In this document: one piece after another, positions 1-10,940 of the stretch
How positions within the stretch are numbered: position 1 is the stretch's first letter
How the letters are laid out: each line of letters opens with the position of its first letter
Assembly (NCBI GenBank): GCA_000611715.1
Contig: AZYM01000147.1
Coordinates: 186,001-250,000, forward strand
DNA from: Scolecobasidium constrictum UM 578
Lineage: Eukaryota; Ascomycota; Dothideomycetes; Venturiales; Sympoventuriaceae
Direction of reading: 5' to 3'
DNA: 64,000 bases
The notes under the pieces: generated by a model
Database searches by the model: none
The model's input: only the letters and a program-made list of their open reading frames with translations
Told to the model about the DNA's origin: nothing
Made by a program: the position numbers and the translations under genes

Positions 1-685
1 GCCTCCTAGGATCTTGACGACGCGAATGTTGTCAACATTGAAGTTGACTGGGTTCTTGGGCAGGACTGCGAGCACGGCCTCAGCGACAAGGTCTGCCAGA
101 GTGTCCTCGCTGCCGTTCTGCTTGGCTGAGATGACAGTCCGCAGCGCCTTGCTGAGCTCATCCTGGCTACGCACATCCTCGACCTTGTCAATCTCAAGCT
201 CTTCCAGTGCCTTGATCGCGAAATCCTGCGCCTTCTCGTAGCCCACGACGATGTCGCTTGTCTTGAGGCCCATGCGGAGAAGCTCCTCCGCCTTCTTGAG
301 CAGCTCTCCCGCCAATACTATGACCATGTTGGTCGCATCGCCCATCTCCGCCTCTTGCTGCTGTGAAGCCATGACCATCAGCTTCGCTGCCGGGTGTACG
401 ACCTCGAGTTCCTTCAGAATTGTGGCGGCGTCGTTGGTGAGGATCATCTTCTGCAGATGGTTGACCACGATCTTGTTGCGTCCGTAGGGCCCTAGTGAAG
501 TCTGAACTGTTGAGGCTATTGTCCTGCATGCATCGATGTTGCGTAGCACTGCGGCGTCTTCAGCATCGTACCTGGAGTAGCATTAGTGGCTGCCTGAGCA
601 AGAGTAAAGTTTCTAGGTGAACGCACGTCTGGTAGCCGGGCTTAAACAGACCCGCATTGGGCGCTTGGGGTACAGAGAGCGACAT
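1..685 (-). CDS. CCT8: T-complex protein 1 subunit theta (CCT8), 5' part, partial at window edge
   Basis: This is a subunit of the cytosolic CCT/TRiC chaperonin, which folds actin, tubulin and other proteins with ATP. Two exons are visible: 685-627 (start codon at 685-683, in an ACCACC context) and 571-1. A 55 bp intron (626-572) has GTGCGT at its 5' end, a CTAAT branch-like site and CAG at its 3' end. The spliced product gives 210 residues, about the N-terminal 40 percent of a protein of about 550. It begins MSLSVPQAPNAGLFKPGYQT, typical of fungal CCT8, followed by the equatorial-domain motifs TSLGPYGRNK and LTNDAATIL and by MASQQQEAEMGDATNMVIV, the phosphate-binding and hydrolysis region. 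GDATN in place of GDGTT/GDGTN fits my recollection of fungal theta subunits. The rest lies left of the window. Codon use is normal and there is no RIP damage. Antisense frames here are shadows. Confidence 0.95.
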
Positions 686-1383
686 GGTGGTGAGATGTGA
701 TTGTGCAGCCCCCGAGAAGCCTGCGAATATGTTTTGGTGGTGCAGGTGGGCTGCTGCTTTTCAAAAAAGTTCCGACGCGATGGTTGAGTCCGTGCTGTCG
801 TGGCTCGTATAGTAGACTCAGGCCTCCTCGCCTTGTGTTGCCCGTGCTGGATCCAACAACACAAGACAATCTACCAAGCATTGCGCAACTGGATCATCAT
901 TCTCCTGGAATCTCTGGCATGGCTTGACACTCTGGGATGACCAGTTATTCTAGTGTCTGAGCACTTGCAAATTATGGCCAAACACTTCACAAAAGCCCTA
1001 ACATCATGAATGGAACGCCCATTCCCTCACTATGGCACCACGACTTCATCTAGGCTCGAACAGGCACCGCACAAGCGTGGGACCCTGTACAAGAGACTCT
1101 CTGTCATCGACAATTGTCTCCCCTAATCATGGCTCTGGTACCTCGAATAGGCTGTAAACATCAATAGGCTTTCATAATCCTTGCACGAACGGCTTACACA
1201 GCTCGACATCAGCCCATGCGATCACTTAACACCCGGCGGCATCGCGCTTGCTGTATGACCATCGCTAGCAGAGTCGCATTTAACGGCGAGGCACTGCGAA
1301 TGAAGGCCAAATCACTTTCATATTCAGGAACCTCCTGGCTGCATATTCTCTACCTTTCGAAGCACTAGCTTGTTTCATTCACC
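686..1383. promoter_or_regulatory. Divergent intergenic/promoter region between CCT8 and the amidohydrolase gene
   Basis: About 700 bp separate two start codons that point away from each other, so both promoters must lie here. I see no convincing TATA box and no coding frame with recognisable content. Short open frames at 613-927 have no family features. Base composition is ordinary, with CpA and TpG present. Confidence 0.5.
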
Positions 1384-2991
1384 ATGTCTGTCCTCCTACA
1401 AGGTGGCACTGTCTTGTTACACCAGCCTGGTGACGATGTGCAGTCGGTTGTCACAGACATCCTTATAGAGGGTTCAACAATCACCAAGATCGAGCCTGGC
1501 ATTCACGCGGCCAATGGTGTAACTGTGATAGACTGCCGTAATAAGATTGTCAGCCCTGGTTTTATCGATACTCACCACCATGTTTGGCGTAAGTCCGTCT
1601 TACTGAGCGAATATGATGGGAACTGATGATCGATCAGAGACGCAGCTTAAGGGCAGGCATGCAGACCAGACACTGCTTGAATTCTTCCCATGTGGAGACT
1701 TGCAAGCTGCGAGCTACACTCCAGCTGACGTCTTCTGGGGTCAGCTCGCTGGTCTTTTAGAGGCTCTAGATGCCGGCACGACGACAATCGTAGATCATGC
1801 TCATGTCAACTATTCTCCCGAGCACTGTACGCTGCATGCCATCATCAAGCCATGCCAAGTTACAGACTTACTGTTGATACAATAGCAAAGGAAGCCCTGT
1901 CGGCTACGGTCTCTTCCGGCGTCCGGTCCATATTCTGCTACTCTCCCACGCAGCGTGTGCTGTCGTGGTCTCCCTTCCAGCTAGAGACCGACCCGCTCAC
2001 GCCATCTGTTCTCTCGACGCTCGATGAGTTGGCGCAGTCTTCTCCCTACGGTGCTGGCCGCGTGGAGATTGGGCTGGGCTTTGACAGCTATCACCTACCC
2101 AAGCCGCAGGTCGAAGGGTTGTTCAAGCGCGCAAAGGCTGGGGGCATACGATTGATTACCTCCCATTACGTACGCAACGCACAATACAGCTTCGCTTCTC
2201 TTCCGGAATTACTTCACACGTGTGGATTGCTCGATTCGTCCGTGCTTTTGTCACACTGCACGGGTGCATCCGAGCTGGACGCAATGCTAATACGAGATGC
2301 GAACGCGCACGTTGCCTCAACCCCAAGTACCGAGATCCAAATGGCCATGGCGAGAGGCATCTCACTTTGTCTAGACGACAGTCTCAGCCATACGGGTGTT
2401 CAACAACAGTGCTCGCTCGGAGTGGATTGTCATTCTAACAATGCCAACAGCGTTGTCGCCGAGATGCGCATAGTCCTGCAGATTGCGCGAGGTCGGCGCA
2501 ATGAGCGTTTGCTTGCTCAAGACAAGGCGCCTCGACACTTGGACGTGAGGATGCAGGATGTCTACAACATGGGCACCATCCAGGGCGCTCGGGCGATTGG
2601 CTTGGAAGACCAGATCGGTAGTATTGCGGTAGGCAAAAAGGCGGACCTCGTCATCTTCTCGGGTATTAGTCCTGCCATGATCTGTGCGGCCCAAGCTGAG
2701 CCCCTTGCTGCAGTAGTCATGCATTCTGCACCGGGAGACATCGAATATGTGCTTGTCGATGGGCAAATCCGGAAGGACCACGGCCGGCTGGCGAGTGTCG
2801 AGCTCGAAGGTCAAGATAGGATAGTGACGTGGTCGGACGTGATGCAAGAGATTCTGACGAGCTGGAAGAGGGTGCAAGACCAGGTACAGAAGGTCGACAT
2901 GCAAGAGGCGACAACTGGCGTGATGCGGGTGTTTGGCATTCGGGATGAGTTGATCGTGGATACATTGAAGGGCGAAGGCTTAGTTCGTTGA
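1384..2991 (+). CDS. Amidohydrolase (ATZ/TRZ, chlorohydrolase / nucleobase-deaminase-like family)
   Basis: Three exons (1384-1588, 1638-1826, 1886-2991) join to a 499-residue protein. Intron 1 (1589-1637, 49 bp) begins GTAAGT and intron 2 (1827-1885, 59 bp) begins GTACGC; both end in AG. The joins restore WQTQLKGRHADQ and YSPEHSKEALSAT. Residues 1-60 form the beta-sandwich found in cyclic amidohydrolases. PGFIDTHHHVWQ carries the HxH metal-binding pair, AGTTTIVDHAH follows, LLSHCTGAS gives a later histidine and SLGVDCHSNN matches the SxGxD region of the barrel. The C-terminus (GSIAVGKKADLVIF and VLVDGQIRKDHG) closes the sandwich. Family members hydrolyse or deaminate ring nitrogens (guanine, S-adenosylhomocysteine/methylthioadenosine, triazines) in the cytosol with Zn or Fe. 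The exact substrate cannot be read from the sequence. The start has a CACC ATG context and no damage is seen. Confidence 0.88.
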
Positions 2992-3470
2992 CTGGACTAT
3001 CGATCTTATTTTCAACGTAAGGCCTTATGCTACATCCTTTATCCAATAGCAGTCTGTCATAAAATGTAGTAGGGGAAGTAATCAAATATCAATATGAGAT
3101 TGGGAGACAGCCTTAAGCTTCATAGGTGTATAGTGTAGATCAACTCACATAAGTGCTCGACAGCCAAAAGGGAAGAGGGTGATGCAAAATAGCATATGTT
3201 TTCCGGGATCTTAGGATGTATTGATCTATTCCTACTTATTATAGAAGCACTGGATATCGTCCTAAGATCTCATTCCCTGCAATGAGATCTATGCGCTCAT
3301 TCGCACGACCCTCTGGGCATGGACTCGGTTGAATGGTAACGGTTCCAATCATCTCATCACATTCTAGCCAAAGTCACCATTGATCCTGCGGCATTAGCGA
3401 TGTCGCCATGGCTTGTCTTACAACCATCTATGATTCCGGAGACTTTAGTGAAAAGTCGCCGTGTGCCAAG
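2992..3470. other. Intergenic region, undamaged
   Basis: This is AT-moderate DNA between the amidohydrolase stop and the TATA box of the next gene. No coding frame with recognisable content is seen. It presumably holds the 3' end of the upstream transcript and the upstream promoter of the GST-like gene. Confidence 0.4.
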
Positions 3471-3478
3471 TATATAAA
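3471..3478 (+). promoter_or_regulatory. TATA box of the GST-like gene
   Basis: TATATAAA lies 79 bp upstream of the chosen start codon at 3557, a normal spacing for a filamentous-fungal core promoter. Its presence argues against the longer open frame beginning at 3461, which would overlap it, and decides the start. Confidence 0.6.
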
Positions 3479-3556
3479 CCAAACGATGCAAGTAACCATA
3501 ACGCAGAAAAGAACCAGCTTCAACGCCTGCTCATATATCTTACCCAACTCATAGCA

Positions 3557-4309
3557 ATGAGTCCATTATTCATCCTCTACGCCTACCCAGACTGGAAGCC
3601 TGCCGGATTTCGTATCCATTTGTGTCTTGCCGAGAAGAGAGTGCCTCAGGAAGTGGTCGCAGTACCTACAGACGATGCAGATGCTGAGACTCGAGGTTTC
3701 CCAGCAAGGAGGGGTAACTTCTGCCCAATAATGGCAGTGGCAAGGTCAGAGGCAGCAGGAGTGTACGAATGGATCGAACAATCTACCGCGATTCTGGAGA
3801 TGCTAGAGGACTGTCACGACGCCAATCCTGGAAAAAGTCCTATCCCGTCTTTACGAGGACCGCCCAGCGATATTGTTCATCGCGCAAAAATTCGTGGTGT
3901 AATGTGTTGGGCAGACGCTCTGTTCGAATTGTTTGGCATGAATAATTGCTTCGGCAACTACAGCATCGCCTCAGCACGTGGCTTTACTGCCAATGCAACA
4001 CTGGCATTGGAGATCGAAAGCATGACACGTGTTCGTGTTCTGGAACCTTTGGAAGGGATTCTCAGTGAGGTTATGGACTTCGAAGGGATCGCAACAGGCA
4101 AGGAAGGTGCTATGACGCTGGCTGCTATAACGCTGTACTGTACATGGACATATTGTGCGTCCCTGTGTGGCAAAGACCCTACCAGCCAGTACCCGAACTT
4201 CAAGAAATTCGCGTGCGCGTGCCAGCGTAGGAAGACCATCCAGCATTCGGAGTTTCCGGAACAAGTGAAACAGTTTGCCGCTGGTTGGTATGATGGCATG
4301 TGGACATAG
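3557..4309 (+). CDS. Glutathione S-transferase-like protein
   Basis: This is a single-exon frame of 250 residues. The frame is open from 3461, but the ATG at 3557 is preferred because a TATA box lies at 3471 and the protein then begins MSPLFILYAYPDW, the first strand of a thioredoxin-like GST N-domain. WKPAGFRIHLCLAEK follows, matching the glutathione-site helix of fungal GSTs. WIEQSTAILEML (around residues 75-86) corresponds to the family's E-S-x-AI motif that ends the N-domain. The remainder is helical and fits the all-alpha C-domain. Such proteins conjugate glutathione to electrophiles or act in secondary metabolism or redox stress, in the cytosol. The canonical cis-proline region is weak (NFCPIMAV), so substrate and activity are uncertain. 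It is intact and the last healthy gene before the damaged block. Confidence 0.78.
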   Translation: MSPLFILYAYPDWKPAGFRIHLCLAEKRVPQEVVAVPTDDADAETRGFPARRGNFCPIMAVARSEAAGVYEWIEQSTAILEMLEDCHDANPGKSPIPSLRGPPSDIVHRAKIRGVMCWADALFELFGMNNCFGNYSIASARGFTANATLALEIESMTRVRVLEPLEGILSEVMDFEGIATGKEGAMTLAAITLYCTWTYCASLCGKDPTSQYPNFKKFACACQRRKTIQHSEFPEQVKQFAAGWYDGMWT

Positions 4310-5716
4310 AGACAAGGAGAACTAGTTCGGCATCTACTACAACGAATTTACATTAAGAAAGCAAGATCGATGGATTTAGTGTTTTCGGTGGGCAATAAAA
4401 CCCAGTGCACCGATGCAGCATACTGACCGATCGGAGACATTGGAATTAAAGTCTGTTGTGAAAACTCCGGCCTTGGTACACCTTCACTTCAACGCATCCA
4501 TCGACAGCAATAAGGCACGTGAATCTCGGTCTGAGTACATACTGGATGTGCACAAAAATATTGATGGGCAATATCAGTCTTAAGTCAAGTGGAGCGTGCA
4601 GGTAGATATTTAACTTACTGTTCCACGACTGCATGTAAAATTTGTCGACTTGACCGTCAAACCACCCGGTTAGAAAGTAATTTGCGAGTGTAAGTAAATC
4701 ACCAGATGCTCGTACACAATCCTGAGCAGGTTGTTAATCATGTACGAGGCTATATCATATATGCGAGAATTCCAATCTTGGAAGACAAGGGCATACTTTT
4801 TGAATTGTGCCTTGAAGGTTTTGTGACATGCTACCTAGTATAGCAATTATAGATCACGTAAGCTGCAGGATTTTGAATTGGAAAGCATTATTTGATCTTT
4901 CTAAAAGTATAAATGGCTGATTTGCGAGATGGACCATTGGTTTACGGGCAGTTGCTACGAATTTGAAATTAAAACCCTCAAGATTGTGAGATCGTTTCGA
5001 AAGATGGTTCCCTTTGAATGCAAGTGGACATTCTCCCGATACCAAGCCGGAAAGCCTAGACTTTTCCTAACCGCCAAAATTGCCGATCAAGAGTCCTCTG
5101 AAGTTCAAATATGTGTTATACTAGATTCATTGTAATGAGTATGATAATTGCTGCGATTTTGATCTAACCACATTCGCATCTGTTCTGAACAATCGTCCCG
5201 GCCGTCATGCGATCGCAGATCGTGGAAAAAGTCCTCAGACTCGTCGAGTGGAACATGAATTGGATGAGCTGAATAGCTATAAAGGTGAATTTAATTATGC
5301 TCAAAGACATCGTCGAGTACGTTCATTGTGGAATCATGAGTCAGCACACAGGTTTTCCCGAGCTCGGTACGCGCATACACCATTCTTTTATACGGGCCTT
5401 ATGGCGCATTGCTTGTTCATTTCAGTTCAATATGTTTTGTTAATGTGCTCACGATGATTACAATTGCTCATCTTGGAATTATATACGATTGTGCGCTCGA
5501 CATTGTCCCTTGGTCAACGCGTTGTTGCGAACGACCGACCGTACCAAAAAGTTTTCACGTATCCAATCGCCTTTCAAACATGGGAACACAGGTTGGAATT
5601 TCTATTTTAAAGTGATTTATCTCTGTGATAGGCACGATCTTAGCATCCAGTGTTCCGAAAGAGAAGGCGTTGAGGTTATAGTTTCTATTCTATATGTTTT
5701 CCCTCTTAGATGAGGG
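4310..5716. other. Undamaged intergenic DNA up to the RIP boundary
   Basis: About 1.4 kb with ordinary dinucleotide content (CA and TG are plentiful). Several open frames of 60-75 codons occur on both strands, but none shows family features, start context or splice structure, so I call none of them. The region ends at a sharp compositional break near 5.70-5.72 kb. Confidence 0.5.
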
Positions 5717-6480
5717 AGCACAGGTTATAGTACTAAAAGAATAAACTTTGCTTTATAGTTATCTACGTCGACAATAAAGCGTTTAGTACTCTATTAGGTT
5801 ATACTCTTACTAAGCCATTTCCTACTATAATACTGATCCTCTATTTATTCTCTTTTCTTTAGATAGTACCTACGCCTTTTATAACTCCAGATTTCACCGT
5901 AATCTTAGTTCTCTTTTACTATATATCTCTGTACTCTCGCTATATTTTATATTTTCGATTAGTTAGTACGCGTTATAGTAAACCTAATATCTAGTATATA
6001 CTTGAACTAGAATTTATATACTTTATTACTATTATCTCTAACTTACTACGCTTAGTAGTACTAGCGGTTTAACCCTAAGTATCTTTCAAGTTTCCGAGAT
6101 CTAGTATTACTTAACTTATTGAATCTAACTATAACGACTCAATATAATTACTATATTTATAGTCTGCTAAATATATCTAAGCTTCAAAATGATATCGCTA
6201 ATTAGTTTATCGATTTCTCAATTCCCTTTAGTTTTAACTAAAGCTTAAATATAGCGACTTTTAATTATTAAATAGACTATATATTCCCGCCTACCAAGTA
6301 AAAGCTTTTTTAATAATAAGCTAAAGATAAAGAAGGAGTAGATCTATATTCTTAAAAAAGCCTATATAAGCTAGGAATAATCCTTTTAGCTCTTAGACTC
6401 TTAATAGACGTAGATGTAAATATGAAAAAAAACTAATTCATAAGTTGATATCTAAGCTAGAGCTTCCAAAAGAGTACTAT
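5717..6480. other. Extremely TA-rich, RIP-like DNA without readable genes
   Basis: TpA steps dominate and CpA/TpG are scarce on inspection, the expected end state of heavy RIP. No reading frame can be followed. It may be older, more diverged copies of the tandem repeat that follows, or a fully decayed transposon; I cannot tell which. Confidence 0.5.
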
Positions 6481-7845
6481 AATAATTATAATAGAACTTA
6501 GTACTCTATAAAGCTATTCTTTAATAATAGTATAGGATTTTAACTATAGAATTGATTTCTAAAGTAGATAAAATAGCTGATAAGGTACTCTAAGTACTAT
6601 ATAGTCTAAGTTATATAATATAGTACTTATAGTTTTTCAATCTCTAGGTCGAATAGTATAAAGAATTATTTATATTTTTAGCTTAGATAGAATATGATTA
6701 TATATATATAGAATTACGTACTAAGCTAGACTATTAAGTTAAAGACTAGTTATAATAGCTATATAACTTAGTTTATATAAGATAGTAGCTCTATATATTC
6801 TATTTCAAGATTAAATAATAGAAACTTTCTTTAACTTTTTAGCGTAAATAGAATACAAAAGGCTATAGATAGAAGTAATTACTAAGCTAAAGTTTATAGC
6901 TAAAGACTAGATTTAATAGTTATATAAGTTAGATTACGTAATATTATACTTATAAGTATTCTATCTCTAGATCTAGAATTATAAAAATAATAGAATCTTT
7001 TTAATCTAAATAGAATAGAATAGACTATAGAATAGAATCGCTTACTAAGCTAGACTATATAGTTTAGATTATCTATAAAAGCTTTAAAGTCTAGATTATA
7101 TTATATAGTACCTATAGGTATTCTAAGCTCGAAAAGTATGCAAAGATATAAATCTTATTAGCTTAAATAGAATAGTATAGACTATGGATAGAATTAGCTA
7201 CTAAGCTATATATTATAGTTTATAAGTAGTTGTATAGTAGTAGAAAGCTATATTACGTAATATAGTACTTATATATATTCTATTTCCTAGATTGAGTATT
7301 ATAAGAAACTTTAGATCTTCTTCGCATAGATCTAATATAGTAGGCTAAAGCTAATATCGATTACTAAGCTAGACGATAGTCTTTAGAACTAGCTATAGTA
7401 TCTCTATAATCTAGATTATAAAATTTAGTACTAATTAGTATTTAATTTTCAGATTAAAATAATATAATAAAATATTCATCTATACTACTTTTATAGAATA
7501 ATATAGACTATAGATAGAATTAATTACTAAGGTATACTATATCATTTAAGCTTAGTACTAATAGCTAGATAATTTATATTACGTAATATAATCCTTCTTA
7601 GTATTCTATCTCTAGTTTAGATTATATAGAGAGATAGGGATATTTTAGCTAAAATAGAATATAATAGCCTTTAGATAGAATTAATAAGTAAGCTAGACTA
7701 TATAGCTAGAGACTAGTTCTACTAGCTATATAAGTTAGATTATAGAATATAATACTTATAAGTATTCTATTTCTAGCTTAAAAAGTATAGAGAAAATATA
7801 TATCTTTTCAGCTTAAATAGAATATAGTAGTTTATAGTTATAAAG
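6480..7845 (+). repeat. Satellite-like tandem repeat, unit about 162 bp, at least 8 copies
   Basis: A recurring CTAAGCTAGA-like block begins near 6559 (CTAAAGTAGA), 6721, 6882, 7045, 7201, 7364, 7527 and 7688, with spacings of 162, 161, 163, 156, 163, 163 and 161 bp. A second landmark, related to TACGTAATATAGTACTTA followed by GTATTCTAT, recurs once per unit at a constant offset. A partial, more diverged copy seems to lie between 6480 and 6559. Copies differ mostly by C/T and G/A changes and are very TA-rich. The array ends abruptly at about 7845, where composition changes. The unit is close to a nucleosome repeat length. No open frame spans it. Confidence 0.85.
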
Positions 7846-9170
7846 TGCGAGGCGGCAAAACCCCTTCAGGAAATGGAGGTTCCCCGATCGGGTATGGCGC
7901 ATATGCTGACTCACCCCTGGTCGCCTTATTAAAATATAAAAGGACCGCTCCCTCCCTCTTCTCTTTACGACCCTCCTTAACGCCTTCCTCTCTTCCCTCG
8001 CTCTTATCGGCCGACGCTTCGCCCGTACCTCCTAAATCCCCGTCGATCTACCGTTCTAGGCACCTACGACGCTAACGTGTCTCGACCCCTACGCCTAGGC
8101 CTATCGCGGTATCCGGTGACACTCTCGATCGCAGATAATGTACGCACATTATCCCGCTCTAGGTATCCGCCTGACTTGTACACGCTCGTAAACGCGGAAT
8201 AGCTTGTCTAATTGTACAGTGATCGAATTAATGCGCTCGCTCGGCATGACTTCGACGACCGCTACGTGCAGCTTAATCCTTAGCCTGACGCCGTCTAAGC
8301 CTAGTAAGAGATCGATTAGTGACAGAGCTGCAATCTATCTACTTCCCTGAAGCTAATGCTTATGTAGTACTCGGCTAGGCCGACGTATAAGTTGTGCGCA
8401 TGTGCCTTCGGGTGTACTGTACAGCGCTCTACTGCGTATAGTGCGGCGGGAAAGCGAAGCGAGTACCTCGACCCTCTTTAGCATGACTAGAGCGGAATGC
8501 TTGGAGGCTCTTGCGGCCTAGTCAGGCTCTAGAATGCTCTACCCGCTACCTAACCGAGGCATCCCCTTCTTCTTATTTTATTGCAACCGTCTTCGTAGTA
8601 AATATGGCTGCGCGCTCTTCGGCGTCCGGCGTTAGGCCTGGAGGCTACGGTCTTGTGGCTATCGTCCGTGGTCGGCTTGCTCGCATTGACGGACAGCGTA
8701 GATCCCGGGCTTAAAGTGGTCACGAGTATAGTAACGGGGCACAGTTCGGCCGAGAGGATTAAATAAAAGGTAGCGCTCTTTCTATGCAGACTCAAGTGTC
8801 ATGTAAGGAGCAGGGTTTATATGGAGCGCATGAAAAGGCCCCGGGGTTTGGCATTCACGCCGACAGTAGACCTAATCGCGATATAGAATTTTAGATTATT
8901 AGGGGCTTATCGGCAGCGCGGCTGTCGGCCGTGATGCACTAGAAGGCGTAGTGGGAATATAAACGTTATGCTACCTTCTTAGACTCTTACTGTGGCCAGT
9001 AGCAGCTTTGTCCGGGATACCGTGCTCGACACGGGTCCTGCTATGAATTCTGAGGATGCCGGATGTTTGACAAGCGGTATGTCTGTATAAGGGGTAGGAA
9101 GAGTACGCGGTATATTCTATGCGCGATCCGCTTACCTTCGGTGATACGTCCTCCGGTAGAGCGGGGGGAC
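7846..9170. other. Mixed-composition region without a readable gene; promoter-like segment near 7930-8000
   Basis: From 7846 the DNA is suddenly GC-richer. A TATA-like AAAATATAAAAGG near 7930 is followed by a long pyrimidine-rich stretch, an arrangement typical of fungal core promoters. However, no frame after it (8000-9170) could be followed with confidence. An open frame of 76 codons at 7845-8075 is low-complexity Ser/Pro and I do not call it. Confidence 0.3.
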
Positions 9171-9175
9171 GTCTT

Positions 9176-9189
9176 AGGGAATATAAATC
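9176..9189 (+). promoter_or_regulatory. TATA-like element upstream of the degenerate Myb-like gene
   Basis: AGGGAATATAAATC lies about 65 bp upstream of the ATG at 9251. A similar GGGAATATAAAC occurs near 8950. The position suits a core promoter for the broken gene that follows; this is inference from spacing only. Confidence 0.3.
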
Positions 9190-9250
9190 AGCGTATGGTC
9201 GAGACTGGTTACACGACTAATTATAGTATTATTTTATAGCTACCATAATA

Positions 9251-10940
9251 ATGGTAACTATATATAATTCCTTTATAGCCTCTGTCTTTGATAAGTTCAT
9301 TCCCTACATGCCTCCTGAGCCTAGGGTAGTTCGTAAACCTGCTTAGACGAAGTCCCGTATCTATAGCGGTAAATGGACCGATATCGATGAACTAATCAGA
9401 CATCTAGCGGAGGAAGGGGATCATTATCTTGACATACTCGGGACCACGCCTGTACTTAATTTTTTCGATCCTAGTTCGTCCCGGTTTAAATTAGTATCTT
9501 TAGTATAGTTCCTAATAAAGGTCACTAGGTAGCTAAGCTAAAGGTACGTAGAATATGCTAGACGATATCGAACATAGCGGAATAAACAGCATCGCGGTCG
9601 ATAGCGGTATAGTCTTAGGCGCCATGTTATTATCTACGCCCGATCCTTCGAAGCAGGATTCCGGAATACCTGCTACTCTTAATTAAGCGGAGGACTATAC
9701 GGTCGAATACTAAGCCCGTCGACCTAAAAGTCTAAGCGTCGCTGTAGGTCTAGAGCCCGACTATGCTGAAGACTCTGTAGTCGAAGTTACTCTGACCGAT
9801 AAATGCTCCGACAGTACGCTATTAGCAGGGAGTATATAGGTCTAATAATTAACGGGTACTGCAGATCCGCGCGCAGACGATGATATTTCTAAAATTAGGA
9901 AATATCTGGGCGAGGAAGTAGACGAGACTTATAGAGACGCCGGTAATATACTATCTCCATCCGACTGCTTAATTGATGATTTTATTCCTCCGTCGCCGTG
10001 CGAGCCCTCGATATCGGAGGTATGGCTTTCTAGAAACGCTTCCGAGGACATAAGTAACGATAATATTAGATTACTTCTAGCGAAGCGAGCTAGGTGGTAG
10101 CGGAGGCAGCGCTGCCCGCATAGCCACGAAAGGACACCGTTCTCGACTTCCACTATGCGATAAAGTTCATCGCGTATACGTAAGACTACACGACCAAGAA
10201 GGTTACTATAGTATAGCACTAAGAGGATCGACCTGAGAGCTCTTATAGATGTTTCGTAAATTACTATAGATCCGGACTGGACTGGTCGGAGACTGATTCC
10301 TTAAAGGCTTACTTAGATGAATTTGCGATAGCTTGCGCCGGGAGAAATATTTATAGCGGCTGTTATCCAGGACGAACGCACGGTAGCAGTATTTGCATAC
10401 GATTGCTTAATGGTGCTGATTAAGGATTCAATCGGCCGTGGCTGCGAGATTGGCAGCCTCGCTATAATGCCTATTAACCTCAATTTGTGGCTACTGACTG
10501 GCTTTCTTCGTGTGAACGATAATTATAAGCTATATTTACTTGTTCTATCTGCCTATCTCGTTAATGCTGCGATGGGCGAACCGCTAAACGAAAGGCTGAG
10601 CAGCTCGTGCTTGGAGCATACAGATCTCGATTGTGGCCTGATTGACCTCTATGACAGTCTGCCCGCAGAAGACGATGACGGTTCTATCTAAGAAAGTCTG
10701 TAGTTCATCAACAGGGGCAAGCGTAGATCTAAACTAGGCTTAAAGCGAGGCTTCTAGGAGCCGTCCGAAGAGAAAGTCCTCAGAAGTCTTGTAGGACGCA
10801 AGACCTGGGATGAGATAGGCAAGCGGCTGAATAGGTCATCGGGAGGGGTGTTTCAGCACTGGGGAAAGATGCAGCGTGATGCGATAAAAGGACTGAAGCC
10901 TCGGCCTATAAGGAAGAAAAATGGAGTATTTAGTAATTAG
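9251..10940 (+). pseudogene. Degenerate gene with C-terminal Myb/SANT-like domain
   Basis: From ATG 9251 one frame reads about 130 codons (including FDKFIPYMPPEPRVVRKPA). Near 9620-9655 the readable frame shifts, by an intron or an indel, and then continues without a break in phase from 9654 to the TAG at 10938-10940, 429 codons. That stretch holds 15 internal TAA/TAG and no TGA, and includes an undamaged run of 94 codons (10410-10691). The C-terminus contains EKVLRSLVGRKTWDEIG and a spaced GGVFQHW, the pattern of fungal Myb/SANT-like DNA-binding domains with regularly placed Trp. The middle is acidic and Ser-rich. It was probably a nuclear DNA-binding protein. The family is not firmly identified; a compositional mimic of a Myb domain is the alternative. 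Damage is RIP-type. Confidence 0.5.

Noticed and set aside
194..529. Minus-strand 111-codon open frame and other frames within 1-900
   Set aside because: They are out of phase with the clear CCT8 exon on the same strand and have no family features.
2371..3085. Minus-strand open frames of 177 and 122 codons
   Set aside because: They lie antisense to the third exon of the amidohydrolase, which has strong motif support.
3958..4315. Two minus-strand frames of about 114 codons
   Set aside because: They are antisense shadows of the GST-like gene.
5340..5375. GAGCTCGGTAC, resembling a cloning polylinker
   Set aside because: The match is only 11 bp, flanked by native-looking sequence, and no further vector sequence follows.
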